Below are positions 46,057 to 57,944 of a DNA stretch of 64,000 bases, in pieces; the stretch's first letter is position 1; each line of letters starts with the position of its first letter. The position numbers and the translations under genes were made by a program. Source of the DNA: Steinernema hermaphroditum (Eukaryota; Nematoda; Chromadorea; Rhabditida; Steinernematidae); assembly GCA_030435675.1 (NCBI GenBank), contig CM059624.1:9944769-10008768 (forward strand), in the 5' to 3' direction. The notes beneath the pieces are model-generated. The model saw only the letters and a list, made by a program, of their open reading frames with translations, ran no database searches and was not told the DNA's origin.

Positions 46057-49000
46057 TTATTTGTTTCGACAGCACCGGAAGAACAGTAAACAGAAGGAGG
46101 GAAACACAAAAACAGCCGTTGTGTAGCTGATGGTCGTCATAACAATCATAAACATTCCTATCTCGTAGAACGCCTGTGTTTCGCTCCAAACTAAGATGAA
46201 TCCGGATAGGAACGTCGTCAGGGCTGCGCACGTGACGGGAAGGGCAACTTCTCCGTTCATGGAACTGAAATAATCCGTGACGATCAGTGTTCTCACAGCC
46301 AGGACTACCTCAATTTCTGACGCTTCTTCACGTCGGGGGAATGTCGATAGGCGACGGCGTAGTGGAGAGTGTAGTCGAAGCTGAGTCCGATTGTGAGGAC
46401 GATTACGGTAGCCTCGACCACGTTGATGGTCCATCCGAGGAGCAGGACGACAGCTATCGTGGCCACAATGACGACTCCGATGCAGAAAATGGTGATGGCG
46501 CTGAGTTTGAGTCGGAAGGTGGTGAGAACGATGACGGCGGCGGAGACAACGATCGAAATGGCCACGGATAGGGCCGTTCCATACAACAGGCTATGGAGGA
46601 GGTCGAACAGCTTTGTGATGTCGGCTGTGGAAAGGACGAGGGCCTCTTGGAACCCTGAATACGGTGGATTTGAGAAGTAGGGTGTTTTATCCACCTTCAA
46701 AGGGCGCCCTTCGGATTTCTCCGCGCAGTTCATCCAGATCGTCGAAGAGTGGTTTGATGTCGGAGTAGACGGGAGAGAACTGGTGCCTGCTCGGACAGAG
46801 AACGACGTAGGCATTGAAGTCGTGGGAGGATTTGTCGAAGACGGGGCCGTCGACCAGGATGGGAGAAAAGTCGTAAAAGGAGGGTAGAGGATGTTGGCGT
46901 CCGAAAAGAAGAAAACATTTGGCGAAGAGGTAGTTTGAGGAAGGACTCTGAAAGTGGGAAATATTCTGGGAAATAGCGATTGGAAATAGCTTTTTTGATC
47001 TCCACATATTAGGATGAAAATTTCGGTTTAAACTTTTATGACCAACTCAGGATGTTGCAATACTGGCATCAGCTGAGCGACTCTCATGCCTGTGGTTAAT
47101 TTTGGCTGTCGGAAAGGCCCCATACTGTCAGACCTAGGAGAGATCATTTTAGACCACCAGTCTCTAATCGGACAATTATGTAGACGTCAAAACACGATGG
47201 CTAGGTGGCTGACATCTCGTAAGAATGATTAAGCTTTAGATTGTTCGGCCTACACCGAAGCAGAAGAAGGCCGATGACTACGATACCTCTTGTGCTTATA
47301 GGACGTTCGGCACGGCAAAAAGCCGTTGACTCGATGCGATAAGCGGAAAACGGATCATAGGTCTGTTTGCTTCTCTCCGTAATCCATCTTTCTATGCACG
47401 TGCGACTCTCCCTTCGAACACCTTCTTGACCATGCCGAACGTCTGACGTTTGCTGCTCGCCAAACATGTCGCGTGAACGCTTGTTCGCCTATTTTGCGGA
47501 GAGTTCTTGACGCTTTTTCTGTCTTACAAATGACAATCACCAAACGTGCGAAAGCGTATATCCGAAATTCGCTACTGGCGCGCGAGCGCTCGCTGGAGAA
47601 CCGGCGCCTTCAGGCGTTAGGACTGTGCCCCACGAAGCACGCGGCCAGCACCTCTGTAAGTTCTTTTCCCTTTGATAATTACGAAGAGTTAATAGTTCTG
47701 AGGAGTTAACTCTTTGACCAAAATGAATCTGAAGTGCTCGTGAGTTGCTCAAAAACGAACAGCCACAGAATGAGTCATTCTGTGTGTTGAAACCGGAATA
47801 GAAATGACGTTTTCCTCCGCCTTTGCGTTGAAACATTACAGCGACATTTCCTACACTTCTTTTAAGTAAAAAGGATGTATGAGGATCTGATTTATAGCGG
47901 AATATAGAGAATATATCCCATTCTCCAAGACGCGCCGTTTTTGTCCAGATTTGAACAGGTCGATGAGCCTTCTTGCTTTAGGCGTCCACTTCATCGTCTA
48001 TGGGCAAACGCGGACACCCCGAGTCGTCCGACGAGGAAGACGCCAACGCCTCTCATCTGAAGGACGCCGTGGAGATCGTCTCCTGCCGTCAAACCGTCGA
48101 CGCGAGAGGACGACCCACGGCCTCCTTCAAAATCCGATGGGCGCCGACGTGGGAAACCTACGAGCAGATGGAGGACAGCGTGCCGCAGCTGGTCAAAGAG
48201 TACGAACGACAGAAACCCAACAAGATAGTGAACGTGCTGGGGCCACAGCTGAGTGGCCTCCAGGAAGAGATCACGGAGTCGCCGTTCGTCGTCGAGAGGG
48301 CCAACGGGAAGAAGGCCGTGGTGGACTATGCCCTCCTGCGAAAGGAGTATCCCGACGCGCTCATCGACTACTTCCTGAGCAAGATGGTCGTGTGCGACGA
48401 GAGAGAGAAGTCGCCGCTGCTGATAAATCTGGACGACGACGATTCCGTTCTGGACGACGTGAGAGAAGAGGCTGAAGAAGAGTCGAGCGACGAAGAAGCC
48501 GTTCGAGGCACTCTGGCGCATCTGCTCGATTCTCTTTGTGTATAGAGTGGAGAGATGTATACATGTAGTTGTGTTCGAAGTGAAAATCAAATAACTCAAA
48601 GAAATAAATCAACTGAATGAATAAGTATGTCGCTTAGAACATAGATTTTGGACGACTTGAGAGAGGATCTATTTCTTCCATATTTGCGCAAAAGACAAAC
48701 AGCCTACCTTTTCGTTGACACAGCATTCTCCACAGTCAGTTCCTTTCGCGAACTTCAGAAAATGACTGATCCACAGCGTTGTTGAGTTCGCTTTGGCCCA
48801 ATCTGCTGCCGAGCTTCTCGAAATGCTCTTCACCATTTCTTCTAGAGCGAACAGACTCTCCGTCCTCGATAGATCGAACTTTGGATCTTTCTTCAGCGTG
48901 CCCCTTTTCGATAAAATGAACGAACTCGAGTCGCTGAACAAGATCGAGATGTCTAAGTTCAGGTACTTTCCCTTCACTCACTCTGTCGGCAAAAGACCGA

Positions 49001-51126
49001 AGAGGACATAGAAGTTGAACCTCCTCTCTTGTCCGGCCTTGAAGTTGAAGTACGCGTTCGCGCTCTCATCGAACCACTCGAAAGGATGCGAAGATCTCAG
49101 AATCTGCATCGGGTTGTTCTCCGGAAGACGGATTCCGGGGCTTTTCACGACCACAAAAGTGCTTCCAGTGGCAATGAGAAGGAAGACGACGATGACCAGC
49201 GGGTAAGTCTTCGAGACGATCAAGGGCACGATGTCGCCGAAGAAATGAGTCGTCCAATTGGTCAACCTCTTGGAAACGGCGCCAAGAAGTCGACGTTTTC
49301 CGTTGGGACATTTCACTGTTGTGTCGACGAAGACCACGCAGGCTGGCAAAGCGGTGACCACGAAGACGTAGTTAACCAGCATGGTGGCGCCCGCAAATAC
49401 ACCAAAACATCTGAAATCGCTTCATCTTCAAGTGAAAGGGATGGACAGCCACCTTAAAACCAGAATGTCCGAGGCGGCATTGGCGAAGAAGGCGACCGCC
49501 GTGGTGGCCGAAGTGACGAACATGGCGATGGCGGCATGGCGAAGGGCCTCCTTGAGGGATTCTCGACATCGCTCTTTGTCCACCGTATCAGGTTGTGAAG
49601 ATGACTGTGACAGCGACTCTTCGCTTCTATCATTCTTTTTGAACAAACACACCAACTCCTGCAGAACTGAACCTCAAGCCTCTGCCCCAAGAAGCCCCTC
49701 ACACCGTTTTTCTCTTCACGTAGCAGTAGTTCAACAAGAAGGCGTCGTCGGCGCCGATGGCTACGATGAGGACGAAGACGAGGAGGTTTATGAATGGGAA
49801 GAAGGTGATCCCGAACACCACCGTGTACAGAAAGTAGGCAGAGCCGACTGAGAGGATGAGGCCGAAGGTGACCACCAAGGTGAAGACAAAACTCTGGCTA
49901 TAGATCAGAATGCCTAGAATCACGGAGGCCATGGAAATGCCGGCGAATATGGAGTCTTTCAGAAGGGCCGTTTCGAAGAACGCCTCCTTTGCGTTCATGT
50001 AGAGTCCTTTCACTTCGATGTGACGACTGTTTCTGTAGAAGTTGACGATGTTGTCGTGAAGAGTACGGTAGAAGTGCATGCTCTTTCCGTCGAAGTTGAT
50101 CAGGATGGGCATTGTGGCAGCTATGTGAATAGGGTCGCTGTCGCCAATGGCCCTCGAGTCGAACTGCTTCGGGAAGACCATATTCCGAAGCTGTACGAAA
50201 ATGGAGGAGCCGCAGAGGCCGGATCGGTTCACTGTCGCCGAGGTGCAGTTGAAGACTGACTTCCTGAATTCGTCGATTCTGAAAGGAACCAGAGTGATAT
50301 ATGCCATCTGGATCTCCTACTTCTCCTGGGTCAGGTCCTCGCAGCGTTTTGTGGAAGTCAGGTTGGCACACATCGAGTAGTAGGGCGCATTAAAGGAAAA
50401 AGGAAGTTGAGTGCCGACGGAGGTGGCGTTTGTGGAGTTCACTGTTTGGGCAATGAGAGTGTCGAGATGGCAAAGATCTTGCATCACGGACAGCGAGAAG
50501 AGCTAAGCCCCATGTTGGTTACACTCAGCGCCCCTGCACCTACATCTTCCAAGGAATCTATCCTCCAGATGATCTTGGAAAGCACCATCGTGTAGTCATA
50601 GGGAACTTGAGGGGTTCCCAGCATTGCGTATTGCATGCAGGCATCGATTTTCTTCAAATCAGGCTGGAAGTCGTCACTACCGTAGTCGTCATAGTTGATG
50701 GTAAATGGCGCTTCTCTGAATTTCACATAAAGATAGACCGTGCATGAACATACGTAGTGGTGAATATTCGAGCTTCTCTCTTCGGCCTTTCCAACAGCTT
50801 CAGATCGTCGATTTTCGCAAATCGGTCCATGAGGTTCATAAGCGCCATCCGCTCGTTGGCCAGCGGCGTCCCTCTCGTTTCGAATCCGTCGCGAGGATTG
50901 AAAGTGAACGCATCGGAGTGAAAGTAGATTCCGAAGAAGGTCATAAAGAAGGCAGCGAAGCCAGTGACGAAGATCACCAACAGAGGAAAGCGGTAGATGA
51001 GGTTGACGTATCTAAATCAGGGATATTCGGGGGTATTTCTCTATCTCCACACCTGTCCAGCAGTGTGTCGATGAATCTCCCCATTCGTCGCCCCGATTTG
51101 CCCTCATTGGTCTTCGCCTCCTCCAT
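46057..51126 (-). CDS. Patched-related (PTR) sterol-sensing-domain protein
   Basis: Eleven exons (51053-51126, 50754-51011, 50544-50715, 50321-50502, 49705-50278, 49453-49658, 48982-49410, 48708-48933, 46695-46947, 46309-46654, 46057-46264) give 975 aa. The layout is that of RND/patched proteins: TM1, an extracellular loop with paired Cys, a sterol-sensing domain (exons 5-6, with GADDAFLL matching the conserved GADD in TM4), TM7, a second loop, and TM8-12 with [11 protein letters not shown]. Nematode PTRs act in cuticle, moulting and membrane-lipid biology. Intron 8 (46948-48707) is 1.76 kb and holds the chromodomain gene on the other strand. A minus-strand AATAAA begins just after the stop codon. 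Orthology to a specific ptr gene is not assigned. Confidence 0.93.
47530..48545 (+). CDS. Chromodomain (HP1-like) protein nested in a PTR intron
   Basis: Two exons (47530-47655, 47982-48545) join in phase 0 to 229 aa. The N-terminus is basic and helical. An acidic Ser-rich hinge (SSDEEDANA) follows, then a divergent chromodomain (about 66-112: [13 protein letters not shown] ... VPQLVKEY) that keeps the TWE core and the C-terminal helix. A second region (about 135-172: [15 protein letters not shown]) resembles a chromo shadow domain, and the tail is acidic. The cage Tyr near the start of the chromodomain is not obvious, so methyl-lysine binding is uncertain. An alternative start at 48000, just after the acceptor, is possible. 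The role is probably in chromatin. A poly(A) signal is at 48603-48608. The gene lies within intron 8 of the PTR gene on the opposite strand. Confidence 0.72.
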
Positions 51127-52033
51127 CCTATGCAATCTAAAAACGGCGCCTGAGCCCACGTCACTGAGGAAAACACACGTTCGTATACGAGAATAGGTGC
51201 TACCGCCTAAAACTGTCGGCGACATTTCGGCGAATGACTGTTAGCCCAGAGGCCGTAAAGGTTTCACGAGCGCGTCCTAATATTTGTATGCGTTACGTAA
51301 GACGACGGCGTTCGTAAAAGTAAAGGGGCACTCAGAGATAAAGTACAAGGGGCTGTTTGCGGAGAGATAAAAAGTGGCTGAGATTCAGAGATAACGGGAT
51401 ACTGGAAGTGAGGACGTCGGTGATTCAAACAACAAATAGGTGGAACGATCGAATTTCGATCAGAAGTCAGACGCCAGAGTCGAGAGAGGAATGCTAATAC
51501 CGAGAATCTGACCAGTCTTCAGCAGGTGCAATTACTCTAAAAAGCCATATGGGGCACGTTCCACTCGGAAATTGTACTATTAGTGCCTGGAGAAGTGGTC
51601 ATTCACAAGTATGAGTGAACTTCCCTGAGGGGAGACGCGATGTCGGGCACACCTTCTTCTCAAAATAGTCACTTCGAATGTTTCGGACGGATTCTTTTTT
51701 GCGCCCGCCTACTACATTCTATTGTCATTCCGCAGAGCGCCGCTTACTAATCTCCGCTCTTTGTGGACGGTCTGCTGCTTCTATAGATCGGCCGTATCCG
51801 CTAGCCGCCAATGGGTGTTTGTGTTGTGTCAATGTGTTGAATTTGTTTAGTGTTCGGCAGAAATACTTCCTGCATGCTAACGCACTAAAGGCTGTACAGA
51901 TGTGGCTCTGTGTTCCAGCCGATATTCAATGAAATGTTTCATTCTTTGGACATTGTAAAACTTTAGTCGATATGTTATTTCCAAGTATTCACAAACACCG
52001 ATGAGCAAAATATTGTGCGACTTCTAGGGTTCC
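51127..52033. other. Upstream region of the PTR gene
   Basis: The PTR start (-) faces the 3' end of the SFMBT gene (-) here, so this 0.9-kb segment probably contains the PTR promoter. One 84-codon plus-strand frame (51678-51932) has no domain. Nothing else is recognised. Confidence 0.5.
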
Positions 52034-55000
52034 CTAATAACCGTTCGATTTGAATCCGTTGTGTCCGTTGGGGAGGCGGTGCATGTCTTCTTCAGAGTCC
52101 GTCTCCAGCACGGGTTCTGGACTGGGAGGACGGTTGAATCGGTCCTCGAACTTCTGAAATATCTCTTGTTTACGGTGGCTAGCACGCATTCCTTACTCTG
52201 ATCATTTCTTTGAGCTTCAACGACGGTCCCAATCTGAGATGCAGCGTGTCCACGAAGTCCTCCATTTTCAGAAGCATAAACGCTTCCCCGTCCACTTCCT
52301 AAAACGCTCTGTTAGGAAAGGCCAGCTTAGGAGGCTATGATACCTCGTCATAGAGAATCTCCGCCACCGAGGCGCACTCCGTTGTGTTCAAGAAGTCCCG
52401 AAGCTCCTCCTTGGACCAGGCTCTGGGGCTCTGGAAGGCGCTCGCCACAGCATCGGCCACCGACAAGGGCTTTTCCCTCTCCACGGGCTGCACGATGTTA
52501 TTGTATTCCAGGGCGAGGCCATCCACAACGCCACTTTCTCCGCCAGAGGTGCCTGCTTCGCTGAGATCGCCCTCTTCTTCGTCCTCCTGCTCCTCCTCGT
52601 CTTCCATGGATTCTTCGGACGAACTCTGCGCCGGGATAGGAACATCCGGGTGGTCGCCGATGGGCATCACGTCGTCGTGGGGATCCTCCACCACGCCATT
52701 GAGCATCTATAGCATAGTCCTTAGAAGGAACGTTCCCTCGACGCCTTACAAGTTCCGCGGCGTGAAAGGACGCGTTGGAGTGAACCGGAGAATCCGGGGG
52801 GATGTCGCCCAGGTCCGAATCCGAGGAGCTGCTGTCGCTGGACGAGGAGGAGGAGTCCATGTCGATCGACTGATCGTCGGGCGGGGAGTAGTTCCGAAAA
52901 TCGCTCTCCGCTTCTTGTGCCTCTGCGGGTCCGGGCACTTCGGGATGCTCCTCTTCCTCGTCGTCGCTTTCGGAGGACAGTTCGCTGTCCTCGTCTTCCA
53001 CCTCCTCCTCCATTTCCTCTCCCTCGATCTCCTCCCGACCGTTCTGCAGATTTGCGTTTGCCACGGGATGCTGCGGTGCGCCTCCATCCCTTTGGCGATC
53101 TCTTCTGTAGAGAGCTCCTGGAGGACGGCCTCGCCTGTGGCGTCTGCGCACTCCGAAGCCGGCTGGATTCGCCAAGATCGCGTTGGCGGCGGCTGGAACG
53201 AGGCCCACGGCGGGGACGATGTTGACGTGGCCTTCAGGCTGCATCATCGGCAGCTGCCGTGTCCGGGCGCACTGTGCCGGACAGAGGAAAGGATCTGTGA
53301 AGCTGGGTCCGATGAAGTGGGGACAAGCGTCCAGCTGGATGAGCATGTAGCGGAGCCAGCCGGCGAACTCCGTCACCTTCTCGCACACCTCGATCCGGAA
53401 GCGGAAGGGACACCGCGTGCTTCTCAGCTGCTGCTTCTGCCTCGGTCTAAAGCACTGACCCGTGGAAAGAGAGAATGGAAACGGCGCCGAACCTGCTCTT
53501 GATCTCGAGAGTCTTGCCGCGGGGTTCTCTGTTTTGGCGCAACAGTGACGCGACGAACGCAGGGCGATAAGCACTCGCGACGATGTCGGCGAAGAGCTGT
53601 TTGATAAGCACGGGCATCGGGCCAGGCCCGTAATGGGCCCGCAGGTAGCGGATCTTGTTCGGGTTGAGGAAGGGGCCCTGGTAGCATCCTTTGTTGAGTT
53701 GCAGGGCGGGCACCCAGAGGTCTCTGTGCATCCACACCTCGGGAAGAAACGACTTCTTGGTGGTCATGAAGATAGGCGTCCGCATGCTGGAGAACGACTG
53801 CTGCAGTCGGTAGCGGTCGCCGTTGTTTCGCTTCTCCGTCATAGACAAGAGCGTGGGGAACTTGTAGATCTCGGCCAAGGAGAGGTCGTTGTTCTCGCAG
53901 AAGCCACAAGGGAACAGCACTTCAGATCTGTGAAACGAGTGCTGCAATTTAAGAGATTCTCCTTGTCTTACTGGCTCGTGTAGATGAAAGGAGGATTGGC
54001 CACTGGATCGGTGTCGTTGTGCAGCCAGATGAGATGCTTCAGGGTGCGTACTATGGAGAAAGGATAACAAAGTGCCCTCCCATTGCCGAGAGAGGAGATC
54101 ATCTCCAGATGGCGCATCTTCTCGATCGGCTTCTGGATTTTTGGAAGGGAGAAGCACTGCTCGGGAGCGCACATCGTCAGGTTCAGGCGGCTTCGGAACT
54201 CCGACCAGGAGAACTCGCCCTTCCCGAAACCTGTCACAAGATAAGATTGTCTTCACACTTGGGTGCCTTTCTCACCTGCAGGCTTCGTCAGTCGAAGGTT
54301 GTTTCTTTGGCAGAAGCCGCACGGAAGGAGGAAGTAGCTCTTTCTGTTCGCGTAGGCGAGCGTCGAATTCTCCATGTCCTTCACCATGGCGACCATGAAG
54401 TAGTGATCGTTCACGACCTTCGAAATGTACCCCGGGTAGAAGTTGAGCCGTCCCTTCCAGTCCAGCAGCTCCACCATCATCCCTTTCTAAGGACCAATCC
54501 TGTTAGCGCTGAATACCCCCTGACAATACCTCAAATCTGTGATTCCCGACTTTGACGAACTCGAAGACAACGTCCGGCACGGCTCGAAGCTTCGCCTGCT
54601 CCATCCACGGCTCCGCTTCGGGGCACAGTTTCGTTCCAGGACACTCCTGCGAGGCGCACCATCCTATCTTGTGGCATCTCTCGTTCGTCACGAAGATGTT
54701 CTCGGTGTAGTTGGTGCCAGGACACAGGACCTGGAGGTATCCCCCGTTGTTCCGCCTAATACATGCGATGTGGACTGCCATGGGATCGAAACGACTTTGG
54801 ATTTCGAAGTAATGCTCCACCTGTAAGAGAATCCTCGATTTGAGAGCTCTGGAAACTTCCTACTTCGATGAGATCGATGAGTTTTTTGGAGGCGATTTGC
54901 TGGAAATGTGCCGAGGATGTGTTGACCAAGAAGTCCCACTGCTTGGCCTCCACAGGGTCCACTTTGAGCTGTGCCTTGATCTTGTAGACCTTCGGCATTC

Positions 55001-55520
55001 CCTCCATGCCCTCCCCTTCGCCATCGATAAACTCGCCTTCTTCCTCGATGCCTTCGATCTCCGGCTCGACGTCGGCCTCCACCGTCGACGAAGAGGCGAC
55101 CTCGTCGTGCGACTGGATGGACGAAGAAGGCGTCGGCGAGTAGGCGACGGGGACGGGAGTCTCCGCTTCCATGGGCACTTTCTCGGGAAAGCAACATCGC
55201 TCGAGGGGAAACCAATCGATGATGTGATCATTATTGATTTCACCGGCGAGAACCCGTCGACCACACACAGTTTCAACTTTGACCTGAAGACGTGACTTTG
55301 TGCTCTGCTTCTGCTGCTATCAGGAACGCACCCGAATCCATTTGCCGTCGCCCGTCTGCACGGCGGTGACTGTGCCCGGCCGGAGACAGCGCTCGGCGAC
55401 CGTCTTCTCCAGGAATCGGAGGTGCCGGAAGAGCGCGGCGTCGTCGGCCGGCAGCAACGCCGTGCTGTTCATGAAAGCATTCCATCGAGATCGCGTCACT
55501 GGCCGTGACGTCGAAGCCAT
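52034..55520 (-). CDS. SFMBT-type Polycomb protein: four MBT repeats, SLED and SAM
   Basis: Ten exons (55332-55520, 54864-55283, 54530-54820, 54276-54486, 53972-54230, 53460-53927, 52750-53422, 52344-52706, 52197-52298, 52034-52153) give about 1,030 aa. Only the junction at 53422-53483 is uncertain. The domain order is a degenerate MBT 1, MBT 2 (HKIGWCAS), MBT 3 (LPCGFCQRN), MBT 4 (FPCGFCENN), a SLED domain (CYQGPFLNPNKI ... HYGPGPMPVL), a long acidic Ser/Glu region and a C-terminal SAM domain (WSKEELRDFLN ... EVDGEAFMLL ... LRLGPSLKLKEMI). This is the complete architecture of SFMBT proteins, which bind methylated histones and join the Pho-repressive Polycomb complex in insects. Acceptor CATCGACAG lies just before the ATG. 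It is probably a nuclear repressor. Confidence 0.9.
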
Positions 55521-57944
55521 TCTGTCGATGATGCCGGCAGACGGAGCCAACTTAGCTCATCGCCGCTGCACGCCTGAAATCGACAGATCGGAGTAAAGGA
55601 CACATAAAGTGCTTAAAACGCTTGTGCAACAAACAAACATTGTCATTGCTGTATCGCTAATGTGCGGTGTGGGAGGAGCCGAGCTCCGACTACTGTATTT
55701 GTAAATCTTGCATGTTCGGTTTTTACATGTTTTCGACTGCCTAGCTCTCGGCTTCGTCCGTGTCTTTCGAGCAGAAAACAGACGTTTCCAACAGCTACTC
55801 TCTAAGAAAAGGAGATCGAATAGAGAGGGAAAGAGAGATCTGCACAGAACTTGTGGGAACTAACGCGCCACACAAAAAAAAAGGAGTGGAATGTGCTTTC
55901 AAAGACGACTACGTTTGTTTTCACTGAATAGCTGAGTTCGCTCATTTACGACGCACTGAACATGCAGCGGCGGTAAAGGAGGAAGGGCTCGTGAACGCGA
56001 GCTTGCAGTTATCGATCGGAGAGTCCGTTTGTTTATGCACAGTTGTATAAATCCTATTTTGGTACGATCAGGAGGTGACTTCTGGAAATTGCCTCCCTGC
56101 GTGGCTGAATCACAAAAAAGCTTCCTCAAAAAGAGGGGATCGTCGAAGAAGAAGAAAGTTGATTGGGGGCAGGTGACCGTTGAGAGGGGAACGAAATGAG
56201 GAATGCGTAGTCTCTTACATGCAAGATGGCGTCAAGGAGATCGGATTTTCCGGCCCGACGGAAAAGGTGATGGAAGTGGTGATGTGTTTATGTGATGTCA
56301 TAGTAACGGAAGAGAAGCTGTCAAGGAGATGGCGGATTAAGAGTGCCATAGGAGTGCCGTCAAGATCGATGTGGGGAAAACGTCCCAAAACAAAGGGCCA
56401 CAAGATCACTTTATGAACTTGAAATAGCATCTTAGGAATAGGGAGAATTGGTTTGGTCTTAAAAAGAGAATGGCGCTTATTAAAAAAACGCTAGAAAGAT
56501 CTTTTCAGGGCATCTGAAAACAAAGACTAAAAGTATATTTTTAACACCCTCGAACGTCATCGTCACAACATAATTTGATTGGTCTAAAACGGAAAGAAAG
56601 TCGATGTAATTACCTTCGATGTATTACGCAAAAACACAGCCTTCAACCTACAGGATCAGAGAAAATCTCGGTTTCTTCTAGAAAACACGGATAATCCTTG
56701 TCCCTTATGTCATGTGATTCGTCAAAATAATTCCATATCGCTTCAGGAAGAACTTTTTGCAAAAGAAGACTCGCCCATTTATAGGTCCCCTAATCGCAAC
56801 TCACACATCACTGATAAGATAAAGTGCATAAAAAGGCAACACGTGAGCCTTTCCAAGTGACCGATTTTGTATTCTTCCAGATTCACCGTAGGAGATCTCC
56901 AGGAACAGAGGGAGAGTAAAGATTAGATGGAACGGGAAAATCGACGGCAAAGTGCAATCGATCCCTCTGTGCGAAAACATTCTTTAGTGACCTGCCATTT
57001 GCTCTGAACTGTCGTAAACAAATCGAGCCTACGGCTAACTGAAAGTGATACGGAGGAGATAAGGAGACCAGGTCCAGAAAGGAATTCGTTTCGGTGCAAA
57101 CTAACATTCGATATGCTTTTAAAAGACCGTATTCGGGTGGCACTTACCTTAGCGATCCCTAAAAAGAAAAGGCAATAACATTACTGTACAATTCCAAGAA
57201 TCCTTGGTTCATCAGAATCCGAAGCTGCTTTAGGCTTTCTTCAGTTTGCCTGCTTATGTGATCGTAAAGGTATAAATATTTCGAATATTTATGGACCGAA
57301 TTTTGGTTCCGTGGACGAATATATAGACTGTAATAATCTTAATGGAGTATACAAGGTAATACAAAGCATGCCAAAAGTCACACTGATTATATACACCCTC
57401 TACTTTCTCTGTGAACTCAGCCATACAAACGATTTTCCACATTTTCTAGAGTTTCGTATAATTCGCATAATCTTAATCTTAACGAAAACTCTTAACGGAT
57501 ATTTCGGTCTCTCGAATTCATTCTTGCAAACGATTTCATTTGAACAATACTCGTGCCACAAATTCCATGTGAAACGATCAGGACGCGCGAAAAATCAAGT
57601 CATTTCTTCTGTCATTTCTTGCAAATGCACAACGAAGGCACGAATAAATGTATGTTTTCCTTTGGCAACTAAGAAAGACTGTTGTCTTTTCTCTTTCCTA
57701 TATTTAACACCTTTTAATCTTGATGCCATGTTTCAATTGATTATTTTTCTTCAAATTATTTGTGTCAACGCTATGAGACAACTAGGGGATAGTTCCATTA
57801 AAGACACTTATCTCTCAGAATCATGTGATCTTTGGACAGTTGGTTGGCATCTGGTAAAAGGCAGGTCCAGCGATGAGTTCTTGTTTGGTCACTTTAGCCA
57901 AGGGCAACTTAATGGAAGCTTGGAAGAAGTCCATGAATTATTCC

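Noticed and set aside
50308..50321. In-frame TAG within the PTR coding region
   Set aside because: It lies in a normal 42-nt GT-AG intron (50279-50320) that joins exons 4 and 5 in phase.
52384..53502. 372-codon plus-strand frame opposite SFMBT
   Set aside because: It is an antisense shadow of the acidic Ser/Glu region; Ser- and Leu-rich composition with no domains, while the minus strand carries SLED and SAM.
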